Positions 1 through 12,800 of a stretch of 64,000 nt of DNA are shown piece after piece. The DNA is from Pyropia yezoensis (lineage: Eukaryota > Rhodophyta > Bangiophyceae > Bangiales > Bangiaceae): NCBI GenBank assembly GCA_009829735.1, contig CM020620.1:18372354-18436353 (forward strand), read 5' to 3'. Position 1 is the first letter of the stretch. Each line of letters starts with the position of its first letter. The notes below the pieces were generated by a model. That model did no database searches. It saw nothing but the letters and a program-made list of their open reading frames with translations, and was not told where the DNA came from. A program made the position numbers and the translations under genes.

Positions 1-2962
1 CAAGTTGCTTGGGGCCCCATGACTTGTGGGGATGACCAAACCTGGTGGGTGGAGGTCCTCAACACGTCGGAGGAACCTCGACGACTCCCCGGAGGCATGA
101 AGATTGCGTCGATCTCTACCTTTGAGGGGAATGTCGTTGCTGTGACTCAACAGCAATGGGAGGATATTGGAATGGCAGGCTCTGCCGACCAATCGAGTTC
201 ATCGACGGCTAAGTCGCCGACGGTACATCGGGAGAACATCCCGGAGTGTTTACATGGACGACTGGATGAGTTAATCCAGAAGCATCACAAGTTGTGGAAT
301 GGTGACCTTGGGCTCATCAAGGCCACCGAACACAGAATCGTGTTGAAGCCAGGGGCTAGGCCAGTTCGCCTGAGTCCCTACCGTATGGGACCAGACTCAC
401 GGGAACTCACCCGAGAGCAGGTCCAACGGATGCAAGACATGGGTGTCATTGAGCCTTGCTCAAGTGAGTGGGCCAGTCCCATAGTCTTGGTGCCCAAGTC
501 AGACGGCACGATGCGGTTCTGCATCGATTATCGTAAGCTAAACGAGCGGACGGTAAGGGATAGTTACCCCTTACCCCGTATGGACGATTGCCTTGACTCA
601 CTCGGTGAGGCACAGTACTTTTCCACGTTGGACTGCAACGCGGGGTACTGGCAGATACCCATCCGCAAGGAGGACAGACACTTGACCACCTTCACGTGTC
701 ACTGTGGAGTTTATCAGTGTACACGGCTCCCTTTTGGGCTTTGCAATGCACCTGCGACTTTCCAGCGTGCTATTGACTTGATACTTGCCGGAGTCAAGTG
801 GCAGATCGCCCTGGTGTATCTGGACGATATCATTGTGTTCTCCGGGACTGCCGAAGAACACTTGTCCCACTTGGACAGAGTGTTTACCCTGTTGGGTGAA
901 GCAGGAGTAACACTCAAACCTACGAAGTGTCACCTCTTTAGTAATGAGGTGGAGTACCTCGGCCATATAGTCCGGCCAGGTCGCATTCTGGTCAATGAGA
1001 AGAACCTCATGGCCATCCGTCGGGCGAAGTTCCCCCAGACGCAGACACAACTCAGGAGCTTCCTGGGTATGTGTAACGTATACAGACGCTTTGTGGCGAA
1101 CTATGCCAAAGTGTCTGCACCGTTGAACCACTTGGTAAGTTCCAAGATGCCCAAGCGCTTGGATGCTCCCAAACCCCCGGAGCAAGAAGCGTTTGATAGG
1201 TTGCGGGAGCTCCTCTGCAACCCACCGGTGTTAGCGATCCCGAGACCGGGGGCTCACTACATCGTTGATGTGGACGCAAGTTACGACCAACTCGGTTGTT
1301 GCTTACTCCAACAACAGCCTTCGGGGGAGTATTTACCCGTTGGCTATTTCAGTAAGGGACTCTCACCCGCCCAGAAGAACTATTCTGTGACGGAGGTAGA
1401 GGGTCTTGGCGTGGTATGGGCAGTCTCCATGCTACGGCCATACATCGAAGGAAGGAAGTTCCTCATTCGATGTGACCACAAGGCTTTGAAGTGGATACTC
1501 ACCACTACAGCCTGTACGAATAACCGACTCAATCGATGGCGACTCTGCCTCGCTGAGTTCGATTATGATGTTGAATATCGGCCAGGCCCGAAGCATGCGG
1601 TTGCGGACGCGTTGTCTCGCATACCGACGGATGGGAAAGACACTTCCCCTATCCCTGAGGAACTCCCTCATGTGGCAGTGACCACTCGCTCCGGAACTGT
1701 CCTCGACCCGAGGATGCCTGGCATGGCCAAATTATTACCCGTGTCTTTGGATGAGTTTGTCCAGGCACAGGAGAGCGACAAACTTTGTCGACGACTCAGG
1801 AAGGAGCTCGACCAGGCTCAACCGACTCGGTTCTTCCTGAATGACAACGGCATACTCTGCCGTAAGGGATATACCCAGGGGGACAAGCAAGTCGTCGTCC
1901 CCAAGGAGTTACGCAAGAGTATCCTCCAACGGGAGCACTCCTCACCGTTGGGTGGACACCCAGGGTCTACGAGGATGTATCAGACCCTACGTAAGAAGTA
2001 CTATTGGCCATCACTCGTGGCTGATGTGTACGGATATGTAGCCGCATGCGCGACTTGCGCAAAGAATAGACTCATGGAGTCCCGGCAGACTTCTTCCATG
2101 AGACTCTTTCCTGCAACAGAGCCGTTTGCAGCGATAGCAGTGGACTTACTCGGTCCACTACCACGAACACCTGAAGGATATGAGTACCTTCTGGTGATGT
2201 GTGATCGCTTCACTAAGCTCACACGGGTATCCCCACTCAAGGATATCACAGCCGTGGACGTTCTGAGTGAGTTACTCGACGTCTGGGTTGCCAGTTATGG
2301 CATCCCCGACTCTATCCTTTCGGATAACGGACCACAGTTTGCGTCCGTCCTGTATCAGGGAGTCATGAAGATGTTGGGGGTGCAGACGAACTTCGCCACC
2401 CCTTACCATCCCCAGACTAATGGGCAGGTGGAACGATTCAACAGGACTCTAGTGCGCCAGTTGCGTCACTATGTCCATGACCATGTAGTCACATGGGCTC
2501 GTTATGCGTCACTACTCGTGACAGCATACAACTCCCAGGTACACAGTAGTACGGGAGAGGCACCGTTTGCCTTCGTCTGCCCCCGACGACTTCCGTCAGT
2601 AGCTGTGGAGCGTCTCACCCAGACTGAGGGTGAGACTTCGACTCAAACACCGAGTCAGGCGGAAAGCCTCCCTACTCCAGAGACTGGAGGAGATGATACC
2701 CCTTGTCCGGGCTACTATGGAGAAGGCCCAAGCCCGTTACAAGAGGTACTTCGATGTCCGAGTCAGACATCGTCGCGATCCGCTCCGAGTTGGAGATTGG
2801 ATTTATGTTAACTCCCACGACAATAAGGGAGGGAAATTGGTCTTCAAGACTCTGGGACCATATCACATCCTTAAAAACGGATGGACGTCGGTTAACCATC
2901 GAGAGTGATGATGGTATCCGGACAATAAATGGGAATCACGCGACTCGCGCACACCGAACCCC
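1..2962 (+). mobile_element. Ty3/gypsy LTR retroelement, 3' part, truncated by window edge and gap
   Basis: The protein-coding core of a gypsy element runs left to right from before the window start to the assembly gap. The domain order is reverse transcriptase, RNase H, integrase, which is Ty3/gypsy order. No LTR is visible, because the 5' part lies outside the window and the 3' end falls at or inside the N run. The polyprotein changes frame twice near its end, so this copy is probably inactive unless the shifts are sequencing errors. Confidence 0.9.
19..2908 (+). pseudogene. pol: gypsy pol polyprotein (RT-RNase H-integrase), frameshifted at the 3' end
   Basis: The first frame is open to 2811 and its true start lies upstream of the window. 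The reverse transcriptase has the fingers motif with IVLVPKSDGTMRFCIDYRKL and the catalytic YLDDIIVFS (about residues 269-277). RNase H begins at VDVDASYDQLG. The integrase has an HHCC finger (H..H..CATC, around 1950-2075) and a core with VDLLGP, SDNGPQF and an acidic residue in QVERFN. Near 2660 the coding frame moves to the next frame, which holds the post-core segment with GDWIYVNSHDNKGGKLVFK. It moves again near 2875, where TDGRRLTIESDDGIRTING is read. The same segment in the chromovirus at 42445-43020 reads on without a break here, which supports two real indels. Confidence 0.9.
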
Positions 2963-3462
2963 NNNNNNNNNNNNNNNNNNNNNNNNNNNNNNNNNNNNNN
3001 NNNNNNNNNNNNNNNNNNNNNNNNNNNNNNNNNNNNNNNNNNNNNNNNNNNNNNNNNNNNNNNNNNNNNNNNNNNNNNNNNNNNNNNNNNNNNNNNNNNN
3101 NNNNNNNNNNNNNNNNNNNNNNNNNNNNNNNNNNNNNNNNNNNNNNNNNNNNNNNNNNNNNNNNNNNNNNNNNNNNNNNNNNNNNNNNNNNNNNNNNNNN
3201 NNNNNNNNNNNNNNNNNNNNNNNNNNNNNNNNNNNNNNNNNNNNNNNNNNNNNNNNNNNNNNNNNNNNNNNNNNNNNNNNNNNNNNNNNNNNNNNNNNNN
3301 NNNNNNNNNNNNNNNNNNNNNNNNNNNNNNNNNNNNNNNNNNNNNNNNNNNNNNNNNNNNNNNNNNNNNNNNNNNNNNNNNNNNNNNNNNNNNNNNNNNN
3401 NNNNNNNNNNNNNNNNNNNNNNNNNNNNNNNNNNNNNNNNNNNNNNNNNNNNNNNNNNNNNN
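2963..3462. other. Assembly gap (500 N)
   Basis: Exactly 500 consecutive N, which is a conventional placeholder length for a gap of unknown size. It removes the end of the gypsy element and its 3' LTR. Confidence 0.99.
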
Positions 3463-6400
3463 GGCACGGATGTGGCAGCAGCAACGCATGCAGCAGGAGA
3501 GGAGGCCACGCTGGCTGCCGCCCCATCGGCTAGCAGCTGCTTCGCGCGGTGAGCAAGTATTGCCGTAAAAGTGCCGTCGCTCACCTGTCGTGCCCCCGCT
3601 CCACCTTCGCTCCCGACCTTCTTCCAGCCGCCTCGTTCGTCCCTCTTACCCTCGTCAAAACTGCGCTCCTCCGCCCCGCCGACCCCCCACGCGCCACCCT
3701 ACCATCACACTCCCACCTCCTTGTCGCCCCCTCCCACGCAATCATGTTGAGGTCCACCAACGGGAGACACTATCAGCCACCGCCAGAGACGACCATGTGG
3801 CGGCATGTCGCCAGCGCGGACACAACGTAAGACAGCGACCGGATCATCCCGACGACACGGAGAGGTGGCGTTACATCCGGCACATTGGTGATCACCCTCG
3901 CTGCCGCAGAGGTGCTAGGCGCCCCTCACCAGGTCGGCCGTGCTCGCGGTCGCGACGAAAACGTGATCCATGAACTCGGGCAATAGACGGCCGACTTGCT
4001 GCAGTGGTGCGTCGCTGGAGCTGTGGTCGCGGCGCCTCGGAGTGGAAAAAGACGCGCGACGCGGGATGAGGACGGAGGGATGGCAGATTGGGCTCAACAC
4101 ACCCCGCTTGGCCAGGGGTAAACGACCGTGAGAGGACCTGTCTCCTGCAGCCCAGATGGAAGACGGACCACAATTCCAGGGGGCCACCATGGGTTTTATG
4201 CCCGATGAAACAGATGTCAACCATTGAATCTAGCGTTTTGGGTAGAATTCAATGCCGAGAATGAACCAAATGCACAACGATTGTAGATGGTTGGTGATAC
4301 TTGCGAGCGCATCGCTCTGTAACTCTCTTGCACACGGAGATCGTACCTTGTTTCTTCCTGACCCTCCCTCCTCTTACCGCATGCCTATAGCGACTCGCCA
4401 AGCGACTGAAGCGCAGAGGCGGGGACGTGACGCCCATCTGGCGGCGCCCATCGGCTGCCATCAACTTCGGCCTCGAAGCCAAATGCTGGCAGCAGCATCC
4501 ACGTGTGTATTGCCGGCGTGCATGAGTGCTCACAGGCACGACTACCAGGACCCCGCCTGTCTGAGGTGTGCGCCGGGCAGGTCCCTCAAACTATCGCCGG
4601 CAGACCCGTCGACGACCGCCGACAAGAATGTCCAGTCCCGCCAGGCCCTATCAGCTAACGCCGGCCCCGTCTCGTACGCCGCAGAGAAGAGCCATGTGTT
4701 GTCACTTTCCAGGTCCTATGGTGCATGCCGGCCGTGAGCTGCGTGGACAGCCGCTGAGCGACGCGATGGCTCAGCCTTCAAAGAGTCCGGTCCACTACTG
4801 TCCGTGCCGCGTTCCCACGCGTCCTCTTCTTTAGCAAGAAGGATGCTGTGATAGTCACTGTACTCTAACAGCGTTGAAGACCTGCTGTGCGCTGCGGTCG
4901 TCGTAGTGCAATGGCCTTGACCACAGGGTTGACACGACAGCTTGCCTGAGTTCAGTCACTGGCATCCACGAGGGTCATTATCTCAGTCTCCCTGTGACCG
5001 TGAGTAGGCATCGGCAGCGGCCGATGGCTCCTCGCCGTGTAATCAGGTGAGGTTCACCCTGCGTCACCCACCGACTGCAAAGTACGAAATCACCGTTGCA
5101 CGCTTCCCAACACTGCTGAGGTCGCGCACTCGGGTGCTATGGTGAAAGGGCCAGCTGTGCACAGTTCCCGGAGTCTGCGCTTGCCCACAGTGCCAAGAGT
5201 GCAACCATGTGCAAGTTGGTGGGGTTGCGCTCATGCGCGCATTCGTAGGAGTGCACTCTGGTGACGATTTGGGGAGCAAGCTGACTCACACGGGTGGAAG
5301 GCGTCACACATCCGCACGCTGCTGGGGTTTCACACTCTGGCGCACTAGTGGGTGTGCACACTTGTTACATTAGTGAGCGCTCACACCTGCCCGCACTTGC
5401 GCGAGTGCACAGTGGCGCACTTTTGAGGGGCCACACACTTGCGCTCATTGGCGAGTGGCACACAGACGCGCACTGTAGATGGTGCGCGCTCTGTTTCGCC
5501 GCCGACTGGAGTGGCGTGTGCTCCATGGCTGGAGTGGCAAATACACGCGCGGTGCAACCACATGCAACAGACACACTAGTCCTCATCGGGATCAGTCGTC
5601 ATTAGTTCGTGTACTACACATGTACTGGTGCGAGGCAGTCTACCAGTCTGAGGCTACTTGCTGTCTGCACGGCTCACATGCGACACGGTTGTCGACCGCC
5701 CATGTGAGCGCATTTGTCGTCGTACAGCAACAGAAGACGCGTCGTGAGGAAACCGTGACTTTCGGGCAGTCGTTGTGCGTGGCCTCAGCGCGAGCCTTGT
5801 CTACTCGCAGGTGCAAAGAGTGCAATCTGAAAACGAGGCAACAATAGGGCAAGGACAGCGCTCTGCAAACGTCGACAAGCATGGGACGCCTCACTTCGAG
5901 CGCGCCTGATGCTCTCGTATGCAGCACAATGTTCGCTCGCCACTGCAGTAAAGTGCGAGCATATTGTTCTCTACATGCTTGAGCTGAGATGTGGGGGGAG
6001 TGGTCTTTACCGACAGCTGCGTCCTACGCTCGCCGACAGCACACAACCCTGCGCGCAGCCAAAGCAGCTGCGCCGATTAAATCCGGACGTCACCCGCAAT
6101 GGGCGTTTCAGAAAGGTCCTCGCCACCACAGCTACTGCCGTGCTTACCCCACTTTGGCCCCTATTGCCATCATCCCCCGCGGGCTTCGTCGCGCATCGAA
6201 AACTCTCACTGACCTACATGCCATGTACATCGCCACACCATCCCACCGCGCTCCCTTTGTCCGTTGCTTTTGCGATTCCAGTTCGTGTCTGTCGCGAATC
6301 GCCTCCCGCCGGCTCTTTATTCTGCTTTCTGAGGTGCATGCGACCACCTCGCAACGCCCTCACTCGCACTGGAGCGACCCGCGGAGGCACCAGTCACAAT

Positions 6401-6520
6401 CGCAGTCGCAATCACCTGCGTTACTCCTGCCGATGGAGGCCAACAAGGTCCTGGGGGTACCAGTGCCCGAGGTGCGCGCCGACACTGACCGCCACAGGGC
6501 AATCGTCACACACACCTCGG
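3463..6520. other. Intergenic region without recognised gene
   Basis: Several open frames of 60-160 codons occur on both strands, but none has a recognisable domain and most overlap one another. GC content is lower than in the host genes. The part at 5290-5520 is a degenerate repeat rich in GCACTTG and GTGCACA motifs. I see no RNA gene. Confidence 0.6.
5290..5520. repeat. Degenerate short tandem repeat (roughly 25-30 bp, GCACTTG..GTGCACA)
   Basis: At least four imperfect units follow one another, each with GCACT or GCTCATT followed by a G-rich stretch and then GTGCACA or GGCACAC. The translated frames show the same periodic pattern on both strands, which is a sign of an old minisatellite rather than of a gene. 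Confidence 0.4.
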
Positions 6521-6529
6521 CCGCGGCCA

Positions 6530-7250
6530 CAATCAGACGGCCACCCTGGGAGGCGCCATCGCCACCCGCCGCGTCGGCCGCCGTGGCCGTCGCCCCAGCG
6601 CCGCCTCCACCCGCCCCGCCGGCCGCGGCCACAGCCTGGCGGCCGCCCGTGCCGACCGCACCTCCAGCTGCCGCGCTGGACGCCGCTGCCGCCGGCCCAG
6701 CGCCGCCAGCACCCGCCTCGCCGGCCGCCACGGCCGCCACCCAAGCGACGCCACCACCGGCCCGACGCGGCCCCAGCCACAGCCAGGCGGTCGCCCGTGC
6801 TCACGCCACCGCCGACCACCGCGCGGGCCGCTTTGTCCCCCACCCCGGCGCCGCCACCGCCAGCCGCCGCGTCGGCCGTCGTGGCCGCCGCTCGAGTGCC
6901 GCCTCCACCCACCCGACGCGGCCGCGGCCATGGCCGCGCGGCCGCCCGTGGCGGCGCCAGGGCCAGCCACCGCGCCGGCCGCCGTGGTCGCCGCCCCAGG
7001 GCCGAGTCCATGTGCCGGCGGCTGCCGCGGCCATGGCCGGGCGGCCGCCCATGGCAGCGCCACCGCTAGCCGCCGCGCTGGCCGTCGTGGCCGCCGCCCC
7101 AGCAGCGCCAACACCCGCCCGACGCGCCCGCGGTCATGGACGGGCGGCCGCCCGTGGCGACGCCACCGCCGGCCGCTGCGTCGGCTGCCGCGGCCGCTGC
7201 TCCTGCGCGGCCGCTACGCGGAGCCGTGACGGTTCTGCCAGCCGTCGACG
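6530..7250. repeat. GC-rich imperfect tandem repeat, 103-bp period in its second half
   Basis: The 10-mer GCGGCCGCCC recurs at 6639, 6938, 7041 and 7144. The last three copies are exactly 103 bp apart, and the DNA between them is a diverged copy of the same unit (Pro/Arg/Ala-rich in every frame). Long open frames of 190-420 codons on both strands are a by-product of the lack of A and T. They show no domain, so I do not call them genes. Confidence 0.75.
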
Positions 7251-7259
7251 CTGAACGCC

Positions 7260-8050
7260 GCGCGGGCAGCCCGCCAAGATGACCTGACGAGTGTGCGGGT
7301 TCCCGCTCCCTCTGCTTTGCCACGCGGGCCGCGGCCGAGGGGATCGGTTGGGCGACGCTCCGCGTGGTCGTCTACTCAGCTGCTATGAGACTGCCGCCGC
7401 TGGCGGCGTGTCGTGAAAGCCGCACGTCGGTATGAGGAGGTGGGAACTCGAGACTGCATCCACTGGAGAGGTATAATCATCGTCACACACACGACTGGAC
7501 GCAAGATCGTAGGGCACCCTCCGCCTCATGCGACTGGTAGGGCGACAGATTCCGAGAGAACAATCGTGAGAGCCAATAGGAAGAGAGAATCTGGGGATAT
7601 CTCCACAAAACGAGCCTTTTTTTTTGGTTTATTATTAGAAATCCACAAGGATGTGCCTCTGACAGGTTGTCGACTCATGCCCCCGCGACGGACAGCGCCG
7701 TGCGCTCGAGACAATGAACGTAGGTCTGCTTGGCTGGAGTGGCTGCCAATGAGTGGCCCAGACGCGGCCACGCAAGGGGCAGGCGACGTACGCACGCTGA
7801 CGTCCTCTGTTTGACCGCATCCTGCACACGTCACGGCAGCCTCCGACTGTCATGACCATTGACAGGCGGAAACGAGGCGCGGTGAGATTCCGTTGACAGC
7901 GTCTGGACGCACAGTGTCAGGTGGGCGATCCTCACCAGTCGGTGCAACCTGCACCGGCCGAAGCGCCGCTCCAAGGAACTTGCCATCTGTTGGGCTCCAG
8001 CCGGCGGCGCAGGTGCCAACAGTCGCCTTCGGAAGTGTGTTCAAAGAAAG
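7260..8050. other. Region upstream of the helicase gene
   Basis: No gene recognised. The + strand frame that would splice into the helicase is open from 7886 to 8050 but contains no ATG, so this part could be 5' UTR. A possible 5' intron follows at 8051-8205. Confidence 0.4.
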
Positions 8051-8205
8051 GTATGTTTGCATCCATCCAGGGAGAATGGGAAGGGAGATCTGTTGTACTG
8101 TGATGCCTCTTTGACTCGACGTGCGCACCGTCTGCACGCTTTTTGCATGATTCTCACCGCAGTAGTCTTGTTTTCCCAAGCGTGCTTGACACTGTTGTTT
8201 TGCAG
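8051..8205 (+). other. Possible 5' intron of the helicase gene
   Basis: A GTATGT donor at 8051 pairs with a pyrimidine-rich TTTTGCAG acceptor ending at 8205, 15 bp before the chosen ATG. Donor type and length match the internal intron of the same gene (8684-8837). Splicing would keep the upstream frame in phase, but that frame has no ATG. Confidence 0.45.
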
Positions 8206-8220
8206 CCTCGTTCAGGAGCC

Positions 8221-9769
8221 ATGGAGATTGAACCGGGACCGGCTGGGACACCAGTCACGTTGGACCCCACGCAGCAACGGGCCTTGGACCACTTCCAGTC
8301 GGGTCTGAATGAGGCTCTCTTCGGCAGAGCTGGGAGCGGGAAGAGTGAGGTCCTGCGTCGGATGATTGCTGCAGCGTATTCAAAGTGGAGCCAGGACGAG
8401 GTGGCTGTCACTGCACTGGCCGGATCAGCTGCTCTCGTGCTTGGAGGCCAAACTCTTCATTCTTTGTTTGGCATGGACACTCGTCCGCTGTCCAGGGGAG
8501 CATGGCTGCGTATCATCCTCCAGCGGCATGCTGTGTGTGCGCGTCTGAACGCTCTCCGTGTGCTGTTCATAGATGAGATTTGCACGGTGCCATCCTCCCT
8601 GTTTGACCGTCTGAGCTACGTCATGCGCCGGGTTGGTGCTCCACACATGCAGCATCGTCCGTTCTCTGGTTGTCAAGTGGTGGGTATGTTAATCATTTTG
8701 TGCTTTTGTCCGTGGCCTGCATCTTGCGGCCCTCTGCGCCGCCGTCCGTGATTCTACTGTCTGCATTTTACTGGCCACCAGGGTTCTCGTGCTGATCATG
8801 CCCGTGACTTCCTGTCGTCGATTTTTCTTAGCTGCAGTTGCCGGCGACCCGCTGCAAGCCGCCCCTGTGAAAGTGACGGACACGTCGGTGGACCGCATGG
8901 TTTTCGATTGTGCCATGTGGCGGGCAACGTTTGAGGGCGAGGGCGGTGTGGTTCACTGCCTGACGGGTTGCCACAGGCAGTCACGCGACAGCGACTTCCA
9001 AGACATCCTCGACAGGGTGCGCTGGGGTCGCGCGGACCGCAGTGTCGTCGACCGCATCAACGCGACGTGGACGGCTGCCTTTGATGGCCTGGTGACCAAG
9101 CTGCGCATCAAGAAGAGTGCCGCGCTCGACATCAACACGGGACAACTGGCAACCATTGACGCGCCCGAGCACCGGTTTATGGCGCAGGACGTCATCATCC
9201 AAGAGGCCAGCGGGCTCGTTGACGACCCTTCTGCTATGCTGCGAACCTTGGTGGACCTTACGCTTTCGCTGAAGCTGACAGCCGCAGTCGTTCTTACGCG
9301 CAAAGTACAGGGACTACCGGCCGGGACAAGGGGCACGGTCACGGACATCGTCGTCAAGAACATTGTCGACGATGACGGGACACGGTCGGTGAAGGTGGTT
9401 TCGTGTGACTTTGGTGGGTGTGTTGTTTGCGTTGAGCCGATGCGCTTCTCCGCGTATGACTCACGGGGGGTGGAGGTCGCGTTCTGTATGCAGCTACCAC
9501 TCCTGCTTGGGTGGGCCATCACGGTGCACAGGTCGCAGGGCATGACACTTGATGCTGTTGAGATTGACTTTGACGTAGACACGTGGTCCACGAGTGGCCT
9601 TATCTACACAGCTCTCTCACGCGTCCGGTCTTTCTCTGCCCTCCGTGTGCGTGGCCTCCGCCCTGATCTCATCCGCGTCAGCCGCTGTGCAGTGGCGTAC
9701 TTCGAGCGGCAGCTACGGGAGAAAAATGTGGACCCGTCGGACGATGGGAGGCCTGGGGTTGAGACGTAG
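8221..9769 (+). CDS. PIF1-family DNA helicase, two exons
   Basis: ATP-dependent 5'-3' DNA helicase of superfamily 1. Exon 1 is 8221-8683 and exon 2 is 8838-9769, with a phase-1 GTATGT..CTGCAG intron of 154 bp between them. Splicing yields 464 aa and restores an unbroken motif III region, CQVV joined to VAGDPLQAAPV. Visible motifs are Walker A GRAGSGKS (residues 35-42), motif Ia VTALAGSAALVLGGQTLHS (63-81), Walker B FIDE (116-119), and C-terminal AITVHRSQGMTLD and YTALSRV (motifs V/VI). ATG 8221 is chosen because it has a good context (GCCATGG) and stands just before the conserved start of the helicase core. There is no Rep nuclease domain, so this is not a complete Helitron protein. Red algal genomes can hold many PIF1 copies, so it may be of mobile-element origin rather than the cellular PIF1. 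It faces the large gene 9887-13440 tail-to-tail with 117 bp between. Confidence 0.88.
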
Positions 9770-9886
9770 GACATGGATCGTTTAAGTAGAGAGGTCGAGT
9801 GCACCTTTCCCACGTGCGCCATTCAAAAGATGTCACCGCGGTCGCGCCCCTACCACGCACACTCGCAGTAAGCGCTCCGATACTGC

Positions 9887-12800
9887 CTACATGGCCGACA
9901 AGAAGCGGGCGTTCCACAGGGCCGATAATCTCCGGTGCGCGCCTTTCGCATCCATGCACAAGAAGCGCATTGTCCGAGGATGGTACATACCTTTCGAGTT
10001 GAAGTGCGGCCACAACAGGTACTCGTACGCGTCGGTGTAATACAGCAGCTCCAGAGCCTGGTAGTCCTTGTTGAGACATCCCTCGCTAACCTCCACGTCG
10101 TGTATTACCAACGCAGGCATGTGCTCCTCAACGAGAGCGGAGAGGCCCTTCAAAGAAGAACAGGGCGGTGCCAACTTGAGAACGCCGGCGCTACCCAGCT
10201 TCTGCGCGTCGCGCCCGGGGGGTCGGTCCCAAAGAACCACTCTTGGCCTGCGTATACAACAGGAAACAGAAGAGAACGAGGGCACCGAACGGGTCAGACA
10301 GCGTGACTTGTCAATTGAGGTGCACTCCCCACCACGGGCACTCGCTGGAAGTCAAGGCACCACGAATCGAGAGAGAACAAGACATACCCAGTCATGCGAG
10401 TCTGCCACACCAACGTATGCACACTGATGACGCCCAGGAAGGACTCGGCGAGTGTGTTGTTGCCCCACGACCAACATGGCACCTCCGCTGCGTTCTCAGA
10501 GAGCGACCTGAGCAATACCGCCGAGAAGCGCGAGGGAAGTTGAGCGTCGGGAACTAGAGCACACTCGGAGTCAACCACGCCACGAGCAACAACACGGCCA
10601 TTGTAGAGCAGCTCTTGGACGGGCGGGCAGCAAAATACGCCCCCGTCTGGAGTACGCGCATCTGCCGCTCTTCCAGGAAAGGAAGGAGAGGTCACAGGAG
10701 CGGCCTGCGCCAAGAGATGCACAAAGCAAGGGTTTTGGTAAACAGGGACACGGGGGGCCGCATGATGGGCGCCGCCGGCACGGTCACTGCCGGCACTTAA
10801 CTGGCCACGCGACGTCCGTGTGCGTGCTATGGCGCCTCCGACATCAGTATCGCCTTCTGCACGAGGGACGGTTCCATTCACGCCCGGCAATGCATCGCCA
10901 ACACGACAACGCCGGTCTCCCACCCCAGCATTGTGGCCAGCACCAGGCACCGGTAGACTTTGATCGTGATGGGGACCCCGCGGAGGCGCAGGAGGGTGCA
11001 CTCCACTCGCACTCGCAGGAGAAAACCCGCGCGCAGTACTGCCACGGTCTCCAGACAGAGGAGGCAGACGCCCAACGTCACCAGCCAGAGATTGTGGCGG
11101 CGGAAGGGGTGCAGTTCCTTCACTCATACGCGGAGGTTGCTGCGCGCCACGACCTGCAGCAGCTTGACGGCTTAGGTGGGCACCACTGGGACGAACGACA
11201 GCAGGCGGTGGCAGCCCACCGCGATCAGCGGCAAGTCGTGGCACTTGCGGGGTGCCGGTGCCACCAACATGGGGAGTTGGTGGTCGCTCACCGCGACCAC
11301 CTGCAACTTGCGGTGACGGGGGGGCGCCGCTTCGACTTGGATCAAGTGGTAGCGCCCGTCCACCAAGACCACGTCCAATGTTTTGCAACCGGGAGGCTTT
11401 AACGGCACCACGCTGTGGCAGCTGCCGGGCTTGACCTGCAGCAGCTGTAGCGCCAGGGTGGCCACTGTCACCGTGATCTGCATGCCGTGGCAATTGGTGC
11501 CGCAGGCCAGGTGGACCAGGCCTAGCAGGGCCGCCACCATCCTCAGCCGCGCCGCTACCGTCTCGACCTAGTCCGTCACCGTCTCCAGCTAGGCCGCCGC
11601 CAGCACCAGCGGCGCCGCTACCGTCTCCGCCTCGGCCGCCACCGGCATCGAGGCCGCCACCATCCCCACGATGGCCACCACCAGTCCCAGCCAGACTGGA
11701 ATCGTCTCCAGCTGCGCTGCGACCGGCAATAGCAAATCCGGGACCATCTACAGACAGGTCCCCGCCGGCACCAGCCGCGTCGCCACCATCTCCTGGCTGG
11801 CCGCCACCGGCACCATCCAGGCCCTGACTGTCACCAGACAGGCGGCCACCAGCGCCACGCCCTCCGCCACCGTCACCAGCCAGGCCTCCATCAGCACCAG
11901 CCGCGCCGCAAATGGCACGAGCTGCGCCGCCACCATCAACAGGCAGGCCGCCGCTGGCACCAGCCTCGCCGCGACCATCTTCAGCTGAGCCGCTGTCCAC
12001 GCCAGCCGGGCGGACACTCTCCCTAGCCGTACCGCCGCCGCCTCCAGCAGGGCTGGCACCAACACCAGACGCGCCGCCACTGCCTCCTGCCGCAGAGGCA
12101 CCAGCACCAGCCGCGTCACCGCTCGCACCAGCCGCGCCGCCACCGACTCCAGGAGTCCCGCCGCCCTCTTCAACCGCGCCGCCACCGTCTCCAGCCGTGC
12201 TGCCACCCTCTTCAGCCGCCCCGCCAATGTCTCCTGCTGGGCCGTCACCGCTGCCAGCCGCGCCGCCACCGACACCATGTGGTCTGCTGGCGGGCAGAGA
12301 AGCGTCCGCTGCGTCACGACGTGCACCCGCTTCTTCGTTGTCACTGCCATTAATGGGCGACTTGCTGCCTTGCGAGCGCCTCTCGCGGTCACCAGTACGC
12401 CTCTTGGTAGGCACACGGTGCCCAGCAGCGACCTGGTCCAACACAAACTGGAAAAACTTGTCCTCCAGATGCACCATGTAGCAAATGAGAGAAAAACCCA
12501 CCGGCACCCGCAACTTAGACCGGTTGACCATCTTCAAGGACACCACAGAGGGGCGTGGCTTCCGCGACGGGGACATCTGTGACACGACGAGCTTCACAGA
12601 TATGCCCAGAGTAGCGACAGGGGCCAGATGCTGGTAGACGACCTGAGTGAGGTTCAGGTGCTGCTTGCAGTAATGGGCCAAAAGCTCGTAGAAAACGAAG
12701 AGATCTGCTAGTAGGAGCCGCCTGCTCTTGCCACAACACAGCTTCAGCCGCACAGATGCCACAATGTCATCGCCAATCGGCACTTCAGCCTTCTGCCGCG

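Noticed and set aside
598-1185. Minus-strand frame of 195 codons inside the gypsy RT
   Set aside because: Shadow of the RT frame. It is not at the place of the antisense genes seen in the two chromoviruses, and no further support exists.
5909-7254. Long + strand frames of 386 and 421 codons
   Set aside because: Most of their length is the 103-bp satellite, and different frames give equally long products. No conserved segment.
8221-9769. Helitron
   Set aside because: PIF1-type motifs are present, but there is no Rep (HUH) domain in the same chain or near it, and no Helitron end hairpin with CTRR was recognised.
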